From Lelliottia wanjuensis (GTDB taxonomy: Bacteria > Pseudomonadota > Gammaproteobacteria > Enterobacterales > Enterobacteriaceae): a stretch of 64,000 nucleotides of DNA. How positions within the stretch are numbered: position 1 is the first letter of the stretch; each line of letters begins with the position of its first letter. The notes beneath the pieces were generated by a model, which ran no database searches, was not told the origin of the DNA, and saw only the letters and a program-made list of their open reading frames with translations. Where the stretch lies: assembly GCF_030238365.1 (NCBI RefSeq), contig NZ_JASSOT010000053.1:1-64000 (forward strand), given 5' to 3'. The position numbers and the translations under genes are program-made. Of this stretch, positions 50,046 through 61,328 are shown in pieces.

Positions 50046-50079
50046 CCTCACCCCCAGCCCCTCTCCCACGGGGAGAGGG
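50046..50079. repeat. CCCTCTCCC palindromic intergenic repeat
   Basis: CCCTCACCCCCAG precedes CCCTCTCCC-ACG-GGGAGAGGG, a 9-bp perfect stem (50059-50067 with 50071-50079). This is a common intergenic palindrome of enterobacteria. It lies 8 bp from the end of zapE and may end or protect its transcript. Confidence 0.75.
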
Positions 50080-50086
50080 TAGCGTA

Positions 50087-51211
50087 CTAAGGCATGTGCG
50101 CGCGCTTCAAATACTCCTCGCTCTGCATTTCCTGCAGGCGCGACAGGCAGCGCTGGAACTCAAACTTCAGCCGCTCGCCCTGATACACCTCATACAGGGG
50201 TACAGCGGCGCTTACCACCAGCTTCACATGACGCTCGTAAAACTCATCCACCAGCGCGATAAAGCGGCGGGCTTCGCTTTCCATCAGCGGCGTCATCACC
50301 GGAACATCAAATAGCATCACCGTATGGAACAGGCGCGACAGCGCGATGTAATCATGCTGGCTGCGGGCATCGACACACAGCGTCGCGAAAGAGACGGCCA
50401 GGGTCTGGTTTTCAACGCCCAGGGTTTGCAGCGGGCGGTGGTTAATTTCCAGCTCCGGAGCTTTGTCGCGCTTAGCACCGGCCAGGGCCAGCCAGAGTTT
50501 GTCCATCTGGCTTTGCGTCTCATCATTTAACGGTGACAGCCAGAGGTGCGCCTGAGTCAGCGTGCGCAAACGATAGTCCACGCCCGCATCGACGTTCATG
50601 ATGTCGCAATGTGCTTTGATAGCATCAATAGCGGGCAGGAAACGCGCGCGCTGCAGACCGTTGCGATAGAGATCGTCCGGCGGAATGTTGGAGGTGGCCA
50701 CCAGCGTAATACCGCGCGCAAACAGGGCTTTCATCAGGCCGCCGAGCAGCATGGCGTCGGTGATATCCGAGACGAAAAACTCGTCGAAACACAAAACGTC
50801 GGTTTCGGCTTTAAAGCGCTCAGCGATGATATCCAGCGGATCGCTGTGGCCCTGCAGAGCGTTCAGCTCTTCATGGACCCGCAGCATAAAACGGTGGAAG
50901 TGCAGACGCTGTTTACGGGTGCCCGGCAGGCTCTGATAAAACATGTCCATCAGCCAGGTTTTTCCCCGGCCTACCCCGCCCCACATATATAAGCCGCGAA
51001 CAGGCGCGGCACTCTGCGGCTCTTTTTTTCCGAGCAATCGACCAAACGCCGCTTTCAGACCGCCGCTCTGCGCGGGGGCGGGCGTTTGTTGAGTCAATTC
51101 CTGATAGATAACATCGAGGCGATGAACGGCTTCACGCTGAACGTCATCGGGCTGGTGAGTGCCCTCGTTCAGGGCTTGTTGGTAACGCGATGTGGGGGAC
51201 AGGCTTTGCAT
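50087..51211 (-). CDS. zapE: Cell division ATPase ZapE
   Basis: A 374-residue AFG1-like P-loop ATPase with Walker A GGVGRGKTWLMD near residue 77 and Walker B DVLCFDEFFV near 138. E. coli ZapE affects Z-ring stability under stress and interacts with FtsZ. It is divergent from zapG across 189 bp. Confidence 0.95.
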   Translation of the reverse strand: MQSLSPTSRYQQALNEGTHQPDDVQREAVHRLDVIYQELTQQTPAPAQSGGLKAAFGRLLGKKEPQSAAPVRGLYMWGGVGRGKTWLMDMFYQSLPGTRKQRLHFHRFMLRVHEELNALQGHSDPLDIIAERFKAETDVLCFDEFFVSDITDAMLLGGLMKALFARGITLVATSNIPPDDLYRNGLQRARFLPAIDAIKAHCDIMNVDAGVDYRLRTLTQAHLWLSPLNDETQSQMDKLWLALAGAKRDKAPELEINHRPLQTLGVENQTLAVSFATLCVDARSQHDYIALSRLFHTVMLFDVPVMTPLMESEARRFIALVDEFYERHVKLVVSAAVPLYEVYQGERLKFEFQRCLSRLQEMQSEEYLKRAHMP

Positions 51212-51400
51212 GATCTTGTTGTTATTCCTTCAATTAAACCTCGCCTGAGTGCGTGACTGGCGAAAAAAAGGCCGTTCTACAGTACGCGATGATGCGTCAG
51301 GATTCCACTTCTGAAGAAATAGCGGTTATAGTGGCATAATCAGGCACAGGCAGGAGCCGAGCCACTACCCTACGGAACAACAAGACAACGGGAGAAGTTC

Positions 51401-51799
51401 ATGACCTGGGAATATGCGCTAATTGGTTTAGTCGTCGGTATCGCCATCGGTGCCGTGGCCATGCGTTTTGGTAATCGCAAACTGCGTCAGCAACAGTCGC
51501 TGCAGTATGAACTGGAAAAGAACAAAGCTGAGCTGGAAGAGTATCGTGAAGAGCTGGTCAGCCACTTTGCCCGTAGCGCCGAACTGCTGGATAACATGGC
51601 GACAGATTATCGTCAGCTGTATCAGCACATGGCGAAAAGCTCCAGCAGCCTGCTGCCGGAACTGAGCGGTGACACCAACCCGTTCCGCAATCGTCTGGCC
51701 GAGTCCGAAGCCAGCAACGATCAGGCACCGGTACAGATGCCACGTGATTACTCCGACGGAGCATCCGGCCTGCTGCGCGGTGGCGCAAAACGCGATTAA
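51401..51799 (+). CDS. zapG: Inner-membrane cell-envelope protein ZapG (YhcB)
   Basis: A 132-residue DUF1043 protein: one N-terminal helix (about 4-22, YALIGLVVGIAIGAVAM), then a coiled coil (about 30-75) and an unstructured tail. E. coli YhcB coordinates envelope growth and division. The ATG follows GGGAGAAG. Confidence 0.95.
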   Translation: MTWEYALIGLVVGIAIGAVAMRFGNRKLRQQQSLQYELEKNKAELEEYREELVSHFARSAELLDNMATDYRQLYQHMAKSSSSLLPELSGDTNPFRNRLAESEASNDQAPVQMPRDYSDGASGLLRGGAKRD

Positions 51800-51821
51800 T
51801 CGCACATCTACGAACTATTTC

Positions 51822-51844
51822 ACGGGCGCCGTCATCGCGCCCGT
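51822..51844 (+). terminator. Hairpin after zapG
   Basis: ACGGGCGC and GCGCCCGT form an 8-bp perfect stem with a 7-nt loop, followed by pyrimidine-rich CCTTTCTTTCC. A probable terminator with a broken T tract. Confidence 0.6.
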
Positions 51845-51968
51845 CCTTTCTTTCCCTTCCCAGCTATTATTTAGTCAATTGCCGCATTGTTCAGTGGTTT
51901 AAAATTCAATAACATCAAACTGTTTTTGGGCCGTTTTTCCTTACTCCAGGCAACGAGAGCCAGCATCA

Positions 51969-53336
51969 ATGAAGAAAAAAAACCAGCTGTTAAGCGCGAT
52001 AGCGTTAAGTGTCGGGTTATCTTTGACGGCGTCCTGGCCTGCGGCCGCGGCGCTTCCTTCGCAAGTGCCTGGCGCAGCGGCGATCCCAAGCCTGGCGCCG
52101 ATGCTTGAAAAAGTATTGCCTGCGGTCGTGAGTGTGAAAGTGGAAGGCACCGCGGCACAAAGCCAGCGCGTGCCGGAAGAGCTGAAAAAATACTTCGGTG
52201 AAGAGGGTCCGGATCAGCAGGCTCAACCCTTTGAAGGGCTCGGCTCCGGCGTGGTCATTGACGCAGCTAAAGGTTACGTGCTGACCAACAACCACGTCAT
52301 CAGCCAGGCCGATAAAATCAGCGTGCAGATGAATGACGGTCGCGAGTTTGACGCCAAATTGATCGGCGGCGACGACCAGAGCGACATCGCGCTGCTGCAA
52401 ATTCAAAACCCCAGCAACCTGACGCAAATTGTTATCGCGGATTCCGACAAACTGCGCGTCGGTGATTTCGCTGTGGCCGTCGGCAACCCGTTTGGTTTAG
52501 GCCAGACCGCCACCTCCGGGATTGTCTCGGCGCTCGGTCGCAGCGGCCTGAATCTGGAAGGGCTGGAGAACTTTATCCAGACCGACGCCTCCATTAACCG
52601 CGGGAACTCCGGCGGCGCACTGCTGAACCTCAACGGCGAGCTGATCGGGATTAACACCGCGATCCTCGCGCCGGGCGGCGGCAGCATCGGCATTGGCTTC
52701 GCTATTCCGAGCAATATGGCCAAAACCCTGGCGCAGCAGCTGATTGAATCCGGCGAAGTGAAACGCGGGCTGCTGGGCATCAAAGGCATGGAGATGAGCG
52801 CCGATATTGCCAAAGCCTTTAATCTCAACGTGCAGCGCGGGGCCTTTGTCAGCGAAGTGCTGGCCAACTCTGGCTCGGCGAAAGCGGGCGTGAAATCGGG
52901 CGACGTAATTGTCAGCCTGAACGGTAAGCCGCTCAGCAGCTTCGCCGAACTGCGCTCGCGCATCGCCACCACGGAGCCGGGCACGAAAGTGAAACTCGGC
53001 CTGCTGCGCGACGGCAAACCGCTCGACGTGGAAGTGACGCTGGATAAAAGCACCTCGGCATCGGCCAGCGCCGAGCTGATCGCCCCTGCCCTGCAAGGTG
53101 CGGCCCTGAGCGACGGACAGCTGAAAGACGGTACCAAAGGCATCACCATTGAGAGCGTAGAGAAGAGCAGCCCGGCCGCACAGGCAGGTCTGCATCAGGA
53201 TGACGTGATCATCGGGGTGAACCGCAACCGCGTGCAGTCAATCGCGGAAATGCGCAAAGTGCTGGAGAGCAAACCGACGGTGATTGCCCTGCAAATCGTC
53301 CGCGGCAACGATACGCTCTACATCTTATTACGCTAA
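51969..53336 (+). CDS. degQ: Periplasmic serine protease DegQ
   Basis: A 455-residue HtrA protease/chaperone with a signal peptide (cleavage near residue 27), a trypsin-like domain with triad residues in TNNHVI, DIALLQI and GNSGGALLN, and two PDZ domains (about 255-345 and 365-450). It degrades misfolded periplasmic proteins. degS follows 88 bp later after an inverted repeat. Confidence 0.97.
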   Translation: MKKKNQLLSAIALSVGLSLTASWPAAAALPSQVPGAAAIPSLAPMLEKVLPAVVSVKVEGTAAQSQRVPEELKKYFGEEGPDQQAQPFEGLGSGVVIDAAKGYVLTNNHVISQADKISVQMNDGREFDAKLIGGDDQSDIALLQIQNPSNLTQIVIADSDKLRVGDFAVAVGNPFGLGQTATSGIVSALGRSGLNLEGLENFIQTDASINRGNSGGALLNLNGELIGINTAILAPGGGSIGIGFAIPSNMAKTLAQQLIESGEVKRGLLGIKGMEMSADIAKAFNLNVQRGAFVSEVLANSGSAKAGVKSGDVIVSLNGKPLSSFAELRSRIATTEPGTKVKLGLLRDGKPLDVEVTLDKSTSASASAELIAPALQGAALSDGQLKDGTKGITIESVEKSSPAAQAGLHQDDVIIGVNRNRVQSIAEMRKVLESKPTVIALQIVRGNDTLYILLR

Positions 53337-53345
53337 GCACTGACG

Positions 53346-53375
53346 CCGGACATCACCGCTGCGTGTGATGTCCGG
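53346..53375. repeat. Inverted repeat between degQ and degS
   Basis: CCGGACATCAC and GTGATGTCCGG form an 11-bp perfect stem with an 8-nt loop, 9 bp after the degQ stop. There is no T tract; the CCGGA ends resemble REP units. It may block 3' decay or reduce readthrough into degS. Confidence 0.7.
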
Positions 53376-53424
53376 ATAAGTCATGTTATGCTGCAACCGT
53401 TCCTTAATTAACGACGCCCGCATC

Positions 53425-54492
53425 ATGGTTCTTAAGCTCTTTCGTTCGGTCGCCATCGGTTTGGTTGTTGGCGGTTTATTACTGGCTGCAATGCCCTCTT
53501 TACGTCAGTTCAACAAACTGGCGGCGCCTCAATTCGACAGTACGGATGAAACCCCGGTGAGTTACAACCAGGCGGTTCGCCGTGCGGCACCTGCCGTGGT
53601 TAACGTCTATAACCGCGGTCTCAACAGTTCCGCCAATAATCAGCTGGAGATCCGCACGCTCGGGTCCGGCGTGATCATGGACGAGCGCGGGTACATCATT
53701 ACCAACAAGCACGTCATCAACGACGCCGATCAGATTATCGTGGCGTTGCAGGATGGCCGTGTCTTTGAAGCCCTGCTGGTTGGGTCAGATAGTCTGACGG
53801 ACCTCGCCGTGCTGAAAATCACAGCGACGGGCGGACTGCCGGTGATCCCGATTAACCGTAAACGCACGCCGCATATCGGCGACGTGGTGATGGCGATCGG
53901 TAACCCTTATAACCTGGGCCAGACCATTACCCAGGGGATTATCAGCGCCACCGGTCGTATCGGCCTGAACCCGTCAGGACGGCAGAACTTCCTGCAGACA
54001 GATGCCTCTATCAACCACGGGAACTCTGGCGGCGCGCTGGTGAACTCGCTGGGCGAACTGATGGGCATCAATACCCTGTCGTTTGATAAGAGCAACGACG
54101 GCGAGACGCCGGAAGGGATTGGCTTTGCGATCCCCTTCCAGCTGGCGACCAAAATTATGGATAAGCTGATCCGCGACGGTCGAGTGATCCGTGGATACAT
54201 TGGGATTGGCGGGCGTGAAATCGCGCCGATGCATAGTCAGGGCGGCGGGATCGATCAGATTCAGGGTATCGTGGTAAACGAAGTCACTCCGGGTGGCCCG
54301 GCGGCCGCGGCAGGACTGCAGGTCAACGACGTGATTGTGTCGGTAAACGGGACGCCGGCGGTGTCAGCGCTGGAGACCATGGACCAGGTGGCGGAGATTC
54401 GCCCGGGTTCCATCATTCCGGTGGAAGTCATGCGTAATGATAAGAAGCTGACCATTCAGGTCACCATCCAGGAATACCCGGCCACCAACTGA
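53425..54492 (+). CDS. degS: Envelope-stress sensor protease DegS
   Basis: A 355-residue HtrA-type protease anchored by an N-terminal helix (about 5-27). Triad residues lie in TNKHVI, DLAVLKI and GNSGGALVN; one PDZ domain follows (about 255-350). It cuts RseA when its PDZ binds unfolded porin C termini and so activates sigma-E. The ATG at 53425 gives the K-12 length; upstream codons are not conserved. Confidence 0.97.
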   Translation: MVLKLFRSVAIGLVVGGLLLAAMPSLRQFNKLAAPQFDSTDETPVSYNQAVRRAAPAVVNVYNRGLNSSANNQLEIRTLGSGVIMDERGYIITNKHVINDADQIIVALQDGRVFEALLVGSDSLTDLAVLKITATGGLPVIPINRKRTPHIGDVVMAIGNPYNLGQTITQGIISATGRIGLNPSGRQNFLQTDASINHGNSGGALVNSLGELMGINTLSFDKSNDGETPEGIGFAIPFQLATKIMDKLIRDGRVIRGYIGIGGREIAPMHSQGGGIDQIQGIVVNEVTPGGPAAAAGLQVNDVIVSVNGTPAVSALETMDQVAEIRPGSIIPVEVMRNDKKLTIQVTIQEYPATN

Positions 54493-54500
54493 GTGGCATA

Positions 54501-54533
54501 AAAAAACCGGAGTCATTATGGCTCCGGTTTTTT
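54501..54533. terminator. Bidirectional terminator between degS and mdh
   Basis: AAAAAACCGGAG and CTCCGGTTTTTT pair across a short loop, giving a T tract on both strands between the convergent degS and mdh stops. Confidence 0.9.
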
Positions 54534-54549
54534 ATCGCCTGGCATTCGC

Positions 54550-56364
<1,815 letters not shown>

Positions 56365-56371
56365 TCCCTTT

Positions 56372-56393
56372 CCCTGCTGCCCTCGCAGCGGGG
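56372..56393 (+). terminator. Hairpin after argR
   Basis: CCCTGCTG and CAGCGGGG pair over 8 bp including one G-U, with a 6-nt loop, 7 bp after the argR stop. The following AATCTTCT is only weakly T-rich. Confidence 0.5.
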
Positions 56394-56683
56394 AATCTTC
56401 TGCACCCGTCTCGTTAACCTCCCCATTCTGTTGCCGTTACTTTTGCAAATAGTGCTTTTACCTGCCTGTTTTTATTCATCCAGTGAATCGTAAATCAACA
56501 AATCGCACAAAAAATCAAAGTTTCATATCCCTATGATTTACTTATGTATCCATTCTCAATGTGACGAAAAAACGATCATTTCTATGCAATTTGGTTATAA
56601 AAAAGTGACTGGTTAACACGTAATTACCCACGGAATAATTAGCGTGGTATTAATTTTTGCCGTGACTAGTGTATACTTGATTT

Positions 56684-56699
56684 TGTGATGAGGGTCACG
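56684..56699. promoter_or_regulatory. CRP-like palindrome before yhcN
   Basis: TGTGA-TGAGGG-TCACG matches TGTGA-N6-TCACA at nine of ten defined positions. It lies just downstream of a TATACT hexamer, around the likely start site and 40 bp before the ATG, a position suggesting repression. Confidence 0.45.
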
Positions 56700-56738
56700 A
56701 AACGAAAGACCCCAATAAATTCGACGAGGTAAACAATC

Positions 56739-57002
56739 ATGAAAATCAAAACGACTGTAGCGGCTCTGAGCGTCCTGTCTGTCCTGTCATTCGGTGCATT
56801 TGCTGCCGACTCAATCAACGCTGATCAGGCGCAGTCCCGTCAGGCCATCGGCACCGTTTCTGTGGGTGCTGTCAGCTCTTCTCCGATGGATATGCACGAA
56901 ATGCTGAACAAGAAAGCGGCTGAACAAGGTGCGTCTTCTTACCGCATCATCGAAGCGCGTTCTGGCGACCATTGGCACGCAACGGCTGAGCTGTACAAAT
57001 AA
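56739..57002 (+). CDS. yhcN: BhsA/McbA-family periplasmic protein YhcN
   Basis: An 87-residue DUF1471 protein: signal peptide (cleavage after FGAFAA, near residue 22), then the domain with AIGTVSVGAVSSSPMDMHEML and SYRIIEARSGDHWHATAELYK. E. coli YhcN responds to peroxide and acid stress. It is followed 106 bp later by a close paralogue ending in the same residues. Confidence 0.93.
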   Translation: MKIKTTVAALSVLSVLSFGAFAADSINADQAQSRQAIGTVSVGAVSSSPMDMHEMLNKKAAEQGASSYRIIEARSGDHWHATAELYK

Positions 57003-57108
57003 GTTTCATCAATAGAAGTAACGACATTATCAACTCAACGGCACCAGGCATAAAAATAGCGGTACAACCCTTCTCGCCGTTGGGATAACACATTTCAGGA
57101 GTACGACT

Positions 57109-57375
57109 ATGAACACCAAATTAATCATCGCAACCCTTGGCTTAGCTTCTGTTCTCTCCTTCGGCGCCAGCGCCGCTGTGCATCAGGTGAATTCAGAGCA
57201 AGCACAAAACCTGCAATCAATGGGTAGCGTATCCGTCTCTTCAGTCGCGGGCTCTCCGATGGATATCCGTCAGGAATTAGCCGCTAAAGCTGAAAAAGCA
57301 GGCGCCAGCAGCTATCGCGTCACCGAACTGAATCAGGGTGACCATTGGCACGCAACGGCTGAACTGTATAAATAA
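57109..57375 (+). CDS. Second YhcN-like DUF1471 periplasmic protein
   Basis: An 88-residue protein with a signal peptide (cleavage after FGASA, near residue 22) and a DUF1471 domain: GSVSVSSVAGSPMDIRQELA and the C-terminal DHWHATAELYK shared exactly with the gene before it. A local duplication of yhcN is the simplest origin. CAGGAG precedes the ATG, and a strong terminator follows, so the pair may form a short operon. Confidence 0.9.
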   Translation: MNTKLIIATLGLASVLSFGASAAVHQVNSEQAQNLQSMGSVSVSSVAGSPMDIRQELAAKAEKAGASSYRVTELNQGDHWHATAELYK

Positions 57376-57403
57376 ACCCTCGTCGTATCTCATCATACGA
57401 CTT

Positions 57404-57432
57404 GCCCCTGACACGTTGTCAGGGGCTTTTTT
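57404..57432 (+). terminator. Terminator of the yhcN pair
   Basis: GCCCCTGACA and TGTCAGGGGC form a 10-bp perfect stem with a CGT loop, followed by six T. A second small palindrome, GTCGTAT..ATACGAC, lies just before it (57382-57401). Confidence 0.93.
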
Positions 57433-57443
57433 ATGTCTGTAAA

Positions 57444-57716
57444 TCAATGACGAACGTTGAAACGTAGCTGCCCTTCCAGCTCCTCTTCCGCCTCATCAAA
57501 CAGCAGAACCAGCGCGCCAAAGCGTCGGCGGAGCTTATCCGGCAGGTGGATAAACTCGATCTCCAGCGGCACAGGCAACATATCGCCAACGACCACATCC
57601 CACAGGGAATCCAGATCCGTGACCTTTTCCCGTTCTAATCCAAAAGCGCGACAAAATTCGCGGTAAAAGTCTTCCTGACTGTCGATTTCATCAAAATCAA
57701 AAGTAGTGATATTCAT
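57444..57716 (-). CDS. yhcO: Barstar-family protein YhcO
   Basis: A 90-residue acidic protein beginning [21 protein letters not shown], the barstar (ribonuclease inhibitor) fold. No barnase-type ribonuclease is seen nearby, so a toxin-antitoxin role is not supported; its function is unknown. It is convergent with the yhcN pair and lies beyond their terminator. Confidence 0.92.
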   Translation of the reverse strand: MNITTFDFDEIDSQEDFYREFCRAFGLEREKVTDLDSLWDVVVGDMLPVPLEIEFIHLPDKLRRRFGALVLLFDEAEEELEGQLRFNVRH

Positions 57717-57764
57717 TGCCTGCCACCCCGTCCAGACAGGCGGACTGCGCCGCCCTGACGATAA

Positions 57765-59219
57765 TTATAATCCCCCGATATGCAGGGTTTTGACTTCCAG
57801 AAACTCTTCCAGCCCCAGTACCGATCCCTCTCGTCCGAGCCCCGACTCTTTCACCCCGCCGAACGGACCGAGTTCCGTCGAGACTGCATATTCGTTAATG
57901 CCGATCATGCCACTCTCAATCGCCTGCGAGACGCGGAAGACGCGCGACAGATTTTGCGTATAGAAGTAGGCGGCAAGGCCAAACGGCGTGTTGTTCGCGC
58001 GCTGGATCACCTCCTCTTCGGAGGTAAAGCGGAAGCAGGCCGCGACCGGACCAAAGGTCTCTTCTTCGGCCAGTTTCATTCCTTCGTGGCAATCGCCAAG
58101 CACCGTCGGCAGCCAGAAATTACCGCCGAGGGAGTGCGGTTTCCCGCCCGCCAGCACGGTAGCGCCTTTCGCCACCGCATCCTCGACGTGCTCACGCACT
58201 TTGTCGACAGCGGCAGATTCAATCAGCGGACCCACGACTACGCCCTCTTCCAGACCGTTCCCCACTTTCAGGGCGTTCACCGCATCGGCGAGTTTGCTCA
58301 CAAAGGTGTCGTAGACAGCTTCCTGGATATAGAAGCGGTTCACGCTGACGCACACTTGCCCGGCGTTGCGGAATTTATTGGCGATGGCCCCTTTCACGGC
58401 GGCATCGATGTCCGCATCGTCGAAAACGATATAAGGCGCGTTACCGCCCAGCTCCATGGAGACTTTTTTCATGGTTTCTGCGGCGTTACGCACCAGGGTT
58501 TTACCCACGGCGGTCGAACCGGTAAAGGAGATTTTGCGCACCTCGTGGCTGGCCATGATGGCGTCGCTGATCTCATGGGTATTCCCGGCAACAGCGTTGA
58601 GCACGCCATCGGGTACGCCCGCTTTTTTCGCCAGCGTCAGCAGCGCAAATGCACTGAGCGGCGTGTTGTTGGCGGGTTTGATCACGCCGGTGCAGCCTGC
58701 GGCCAGCGCCGGGCCGAGTTTGCGGGTCAGCATCGCCATCGGGAAGTTCCACGGCGTGATGGCCGCCACTACGCCGATCGGTTCGCGGGTAGCCAGAATG
58801 CGCGAGCCGGGTTTAATCGGGGGAATGATTTCGCCGTTGGCGCGTTTCGCCTGCTCGGCAAACCACTGGATAAAGCTGGCTGCGTACTCGACTTCGCCTT
58901 CCGCCTCTTTCAGCGGTTTGCCTTGCTCGGTGGTCATCAGTCGGCCAAGCCAGCTTTTATTCTCGATAATCAGTTCGTACCAGCGATAGAGAATGGTCGA
59001 GCGCTCTTTCGCGGTTTTCGCGCGCCACGCGGGAAAAGCACGGCTTGCCGCAGCGATGGCCTCTTCGGTCTCTTTTTTACCGGCTTTTGCAACTTTCGCG
59101 ACGACCTCTCCCGTGGCCGGGTTGAGCACGTCAAAGGTGGTATCCAGCGTTTTCCATATGCCGTCTACCAGATATCCGGTTTGAAAAAGCGCATTGTCCT
59201 GGAGTGCCTGGGTGGTCAT
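57765..59219 (-). CDS. Aldehyde dehydrogenase, succinate-semialdehyde type (GabD-like)
   Basis: A 484-residue NAD(P) aldehyde dehydrogenase very like GabD. It has the cofactor segment PWNFPMAMLTRKLGPALAAG, FTGSTAVGKTL, MELGGNAPYIVFDDAD with the catalytic glutamate, and GQVCVSVNRFY with the nucleophilic cysteine. Succinate semialdehyde is the likely but unproven substrate. The ATG at 59219 has AGGAGG upstream; an upstream extension is not conserved. No gabT or gabP is adjacent. K-12 has no gene between yhcO and aaeB. Confidence 0.9.
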   Translation of the reverse strand: MTTQALQDNALFQTGYLVDGIWKTLDTTFDVLNPATGEVVAKVAKAGKKETEEAIAAASRAFPAWRAKTAKERSTILYRWYELIIENKSWLGRLMTTEQGKPLKEAEGEVEYAASFIQWFAEQAKRANGEIIPPIKPGSRILATREPIGVVAAITPWNFPMAMLTRKLGPALAAGCTGVIKPANNTPLSAFALLTLAKKAGVPDGVLNAVAGNTHEISDAIMASHEVRKISFTGSTAVGKTLVRNAAETMKKVSMELGGNAPYIVFDDADIDAAVKGAIANKFRNAGQVCVSVNRFYIQEAVYDTFVSKLADAVNALKVGNGLEEGVVVGPLIESAAVDKVREHVEDAVAKGATVLAGGKPHSLGGNFWLPTVLGDCHEGMKLAEEETFGPVAACFRFTSEEEVIQRANNTPFGLAAYFYTQNLSRVFRVSQAIESGMIGINEYAVSTELGPFGGVKESGLGREGSVLGLEEFLEVKTLHIGGL

Positions 59220-59268
59220 GTGTCCTCCTGATCTGGGTTTAAGAGCCTGCCAGATAAGTATAGCCACA

Positions 59269-59295
59269 AAAAAACCGACGCTTTTGGCGTCGGTT
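59269..59295 (-). terminator. Terminator of aaeXAB
   Basis: On the minus strand AAAACCGACGC and GCGTCGGTTTT form an 11-bp stem with a short loop, followed by TTTG and a T run. It lies about 60 bp past the aaeB stop, after the REP unit, and insulates the dehydrogenase gene. Confidence 0.85.
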
Positions 59296-59310
59296 TTGTC
59301 AGTCGGTTTC

Positions 59311-59343
59311 GCCGGGTGGCGCTGCGCTTACCCGGCCTACAAG
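59311..59343. repeat. Single REP unit after aaeB
   Basis: GCCGGGTGGCGCTGCGCTTACCCGGCCTAC is one REP unit with the GCCGGGTG core, 12 bp beyond the aaeB stop and followed by the operon terminator. Confidence 0.85.
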
Positions 59344-59355
59344 TTCTGTTCACCT

Positions 59356-61323
59356 TTAACTGTCGGTGAGCGCATTCTGATAGCGATGCAGCACATCCGT
59401 CAGACGCTGTACCGGCTCCGTAACCTGCCGCGGCGCTTCCCAGACCTGCAGCTTCTCCTGGTAGATGTTCAGCTCTTCCAGCAGCTGGGCGAAGTAGCGA
59501 CGTCGCTTGTCATCCGTTGAAGCAGAGATAACATGATCCGCCGTACGACGCAGCTGACGGTGGAACGCCGAGAGATCGTCGTTGATCGGAATCGGCGCAT
59601 TGCGCAGACGCTGGTGAGCGATGATCATCGTCAGCGCCAGGCGAAACTTCGCGATATCGCCTGGGAATTTGGTCAGAAGTAAAAACAGCTGCTGATACAG
59701 CGCTGGCAGATGGTTCTCTTTGCGCCGCGCGGTGTTGGTGGTCATCGCAGAAACCGCCGCCGAAACGAACTGGTTCAGCAGGACGCGTCCGGTCCGCGCC
59801 TGGGAGTTATCGCGCACCAGCAGAATGACCATCATCGCCAGGAAGCAGCCCACCAGCTGACCTAAGGCGCTGTCGAGAAACTGGCTAAAGTGGAAGGTCA
59901 TCGGGTTATCCAGCACCAGAATGTTAATGGTACTGGCGAGCGCGCCGAGGGAACCCAGACGCCGTTTCTGCACTTCGATACCGATAAAGAACGCCAGTAC
60001 TGCCAGGCTGATACACAGCAGCAGCATGCTCTGCTGCGTCGACGGGAGCACCACCAGGAAGTAGAACGCCCCAATGGGGAGCGCCGCTATCGCGCCATAC
60101 AGAAAGTCAATCGCCACCATCCGCGGGTTCGGCAGGCGCATGGCGAGTGAGGTGACAACGGCAATCATCACCATCGCCCCGGTGCCGGACGTCCAGCCCG
60201 TCCAGAGCCAGAACAACGCTCCGAGCATACAGGCGAGCGTGGTGCGCCAGAAGTTCACCATCGCATGGTGACGTTCGGCCGACTCGGCTTTCACCACCAC
60301 TTCACTGCGCAGAACCTCTTCTTCGGTGGCGCTGATTTTGGTATTGCTGATGACTCCGCGTTTCAGCAGCAGGTAGCGCGTCGCCGCACCCACCCAGCTG
60401 TAGATCGTCACAGGCGTGTCGCGCTCGCCGGTCCAGGCCATCACCCGGCGCATTCTTTTCAGCTGTTTGCGTACATCCTGCTCCGTTTCGACGGGCTCTT
60501 CGAACAGCTCGCGGAAGGTATCGGTGATCGCTTCCGGACCGGTATTTTGAATAAGATAGGTTTCGCACGCCTGGGTGATCAGCGTCAGGGAGACGGTGTT
60601 GAGCGCTTTCAGACGGCGGTTGGCGCGCGACCAGCGGGAGGATTCCATATTCAGGTTGCTGCGCATCCCTTCCAGCGCGGTGCTGCGACGCACCAGGTCG
60701 CCCCAGGCTTTATCCACCTCTTCACTGTCGCCGTGTTTAATACAGAGCTGCATCAGCTGATACTGAGCGACGATAAGCGAATCCAGCTCGCGGTCGACTT
60801 CCTGTTTGATCGAGCGCGGGGAGAAAAGCAGGTCGGCGACGATGGCGCAGACGATGCCGATGACGATCTCGCTGCAGCGCTCCAGCGCAAACTGCGGCGC
60901 CAGCAGGGGATTGCTCTGAATGGTGATGACGATGATCAGCGCGGTATAGCCGGACAGGCCCCAGGCGTAGGAGTTCTCCACTTTGACCAGGGAAGAGACC
61001 CAGGTACAGAAGCCCGCCCAGATACAGCACACCATCAGCATCATCAACGGGGAGCGGATCATGGTGATGATGATGGTCAGCGCCGCGACACAGCCGATAA
61101 AGGTCCCGACGATACGCAGCATTCCGCGATAGCGAATGGCTCCTGAATAGGGTTCGCCGCCCGCCGCGAAGGCCGGACCCGCGGCGACAATCGCCGCCGT
61201 CAGCACCGCCCAGCGTGGCGTTTCCAGCTGGAAGTGAAAACCGACAAACAGCGCCAGCACGATAGCGCACGCCAGTTTAATGGCGAAGCGAACGTGCTGG
61301 GTGGCGATGGAGAAAATGCCCAT
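59356..61323 (-). CDS. aaeB: p-Hydroxybenzoic acid efflux pump subunit AaeB
   Basis: A 655-residue inner-membrane protein of the PET family: two blocks of about five or six helices (10-170 and 355-505) separated by a soluble region. With AaeA it exports hydroxylated aromatic carboxylates. The ATG at 61323 gives [14 protein letters not shown] as in K-12. It starts 5 bp after aaeA. Confidence 0.96.
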   Translation of the reverse strand: MGIFSIATQHVRFAIKLACAIVLALFVGFHFQLETPRWAVLTAAIVAAGPAFAAGGEPYSGAIRYRGMLRIVGTFIGCVAALTIIITMIRSPLMMLMVCCIWAGFCTWVSSLVKVENSYAWGLSGYTALIIVITIQSNPLLAPQFALERCSEIVIGIVCAIVADLLFSPRSIKQEVDRELDSLIVAQYQLMQLCIKHGDSEEVDKAWGDLVRRSTALEGMRSNLNMESSRWSRANRRLKALNTVSLTLITQACETYLIQNTGPEAITDTFRELFEEPVETEQDVRKQLKRMRRVMAWTGERDTPVTIYSWVGAATRYLLLKRGVISNTKISATEEEVLRSEVVVKAESAERHHAMVNFWRTTLACMLGALFWLWTGWTSGTGAMVMIAVVTSLAMRLPNPRMVAIDFLYGAIAALPIGAFYFLVVLPSTQQSMLLLCISLAVLAFFIGIEVQKRRLGSLGALASTINILVLDNPMTFHFSQFLDSALGQLVGCFLAMMVILLVRDNSQARTGRVLLNQFVSAAVSAMTTNTARRKENHLPALYQQLFLLLTKFPGDIAKFRLALTMIIAHQRLRNAPIPINDDLSAFHRQLRRTADHVISASTDDKRRRYFAQLLEELNIYQEKLQVWEAPRQVTEPVQRLTDVLHRYQNALTDS

Positions 61324-61328
61324 CACAA

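Larger units (their letters stand above)
56365..56738. other. Spacer between argR and yhcN
   Basis: About 374 bp, strongly AT-rich from 56440 to 56680. It holds a hairpin after argR (56372-56393), a candidate -10 TATACT near 56672 and a CRP-like palindrome at 56684-56699. I see no gene in it. Confidence 0.6.

Noticed and set aside
57444..57716. yhcO as the antitoxin of a barnase-like toxin system
   Set aside because: The fold is barstar-like, but no ribonuclease gene is adjacent; neighbours are yhcN genes and a dehydrogenase, so a toxin-antitoxin pair is not supported.
57780..59231. 483-codon frame antisense to the aldehyde dehydrogenase gene
   Set aside because: A shadow. The dehydrogenase has every catalytic motif in the correct order; the antisense product is rich in His/Arg and resembles nothing known.
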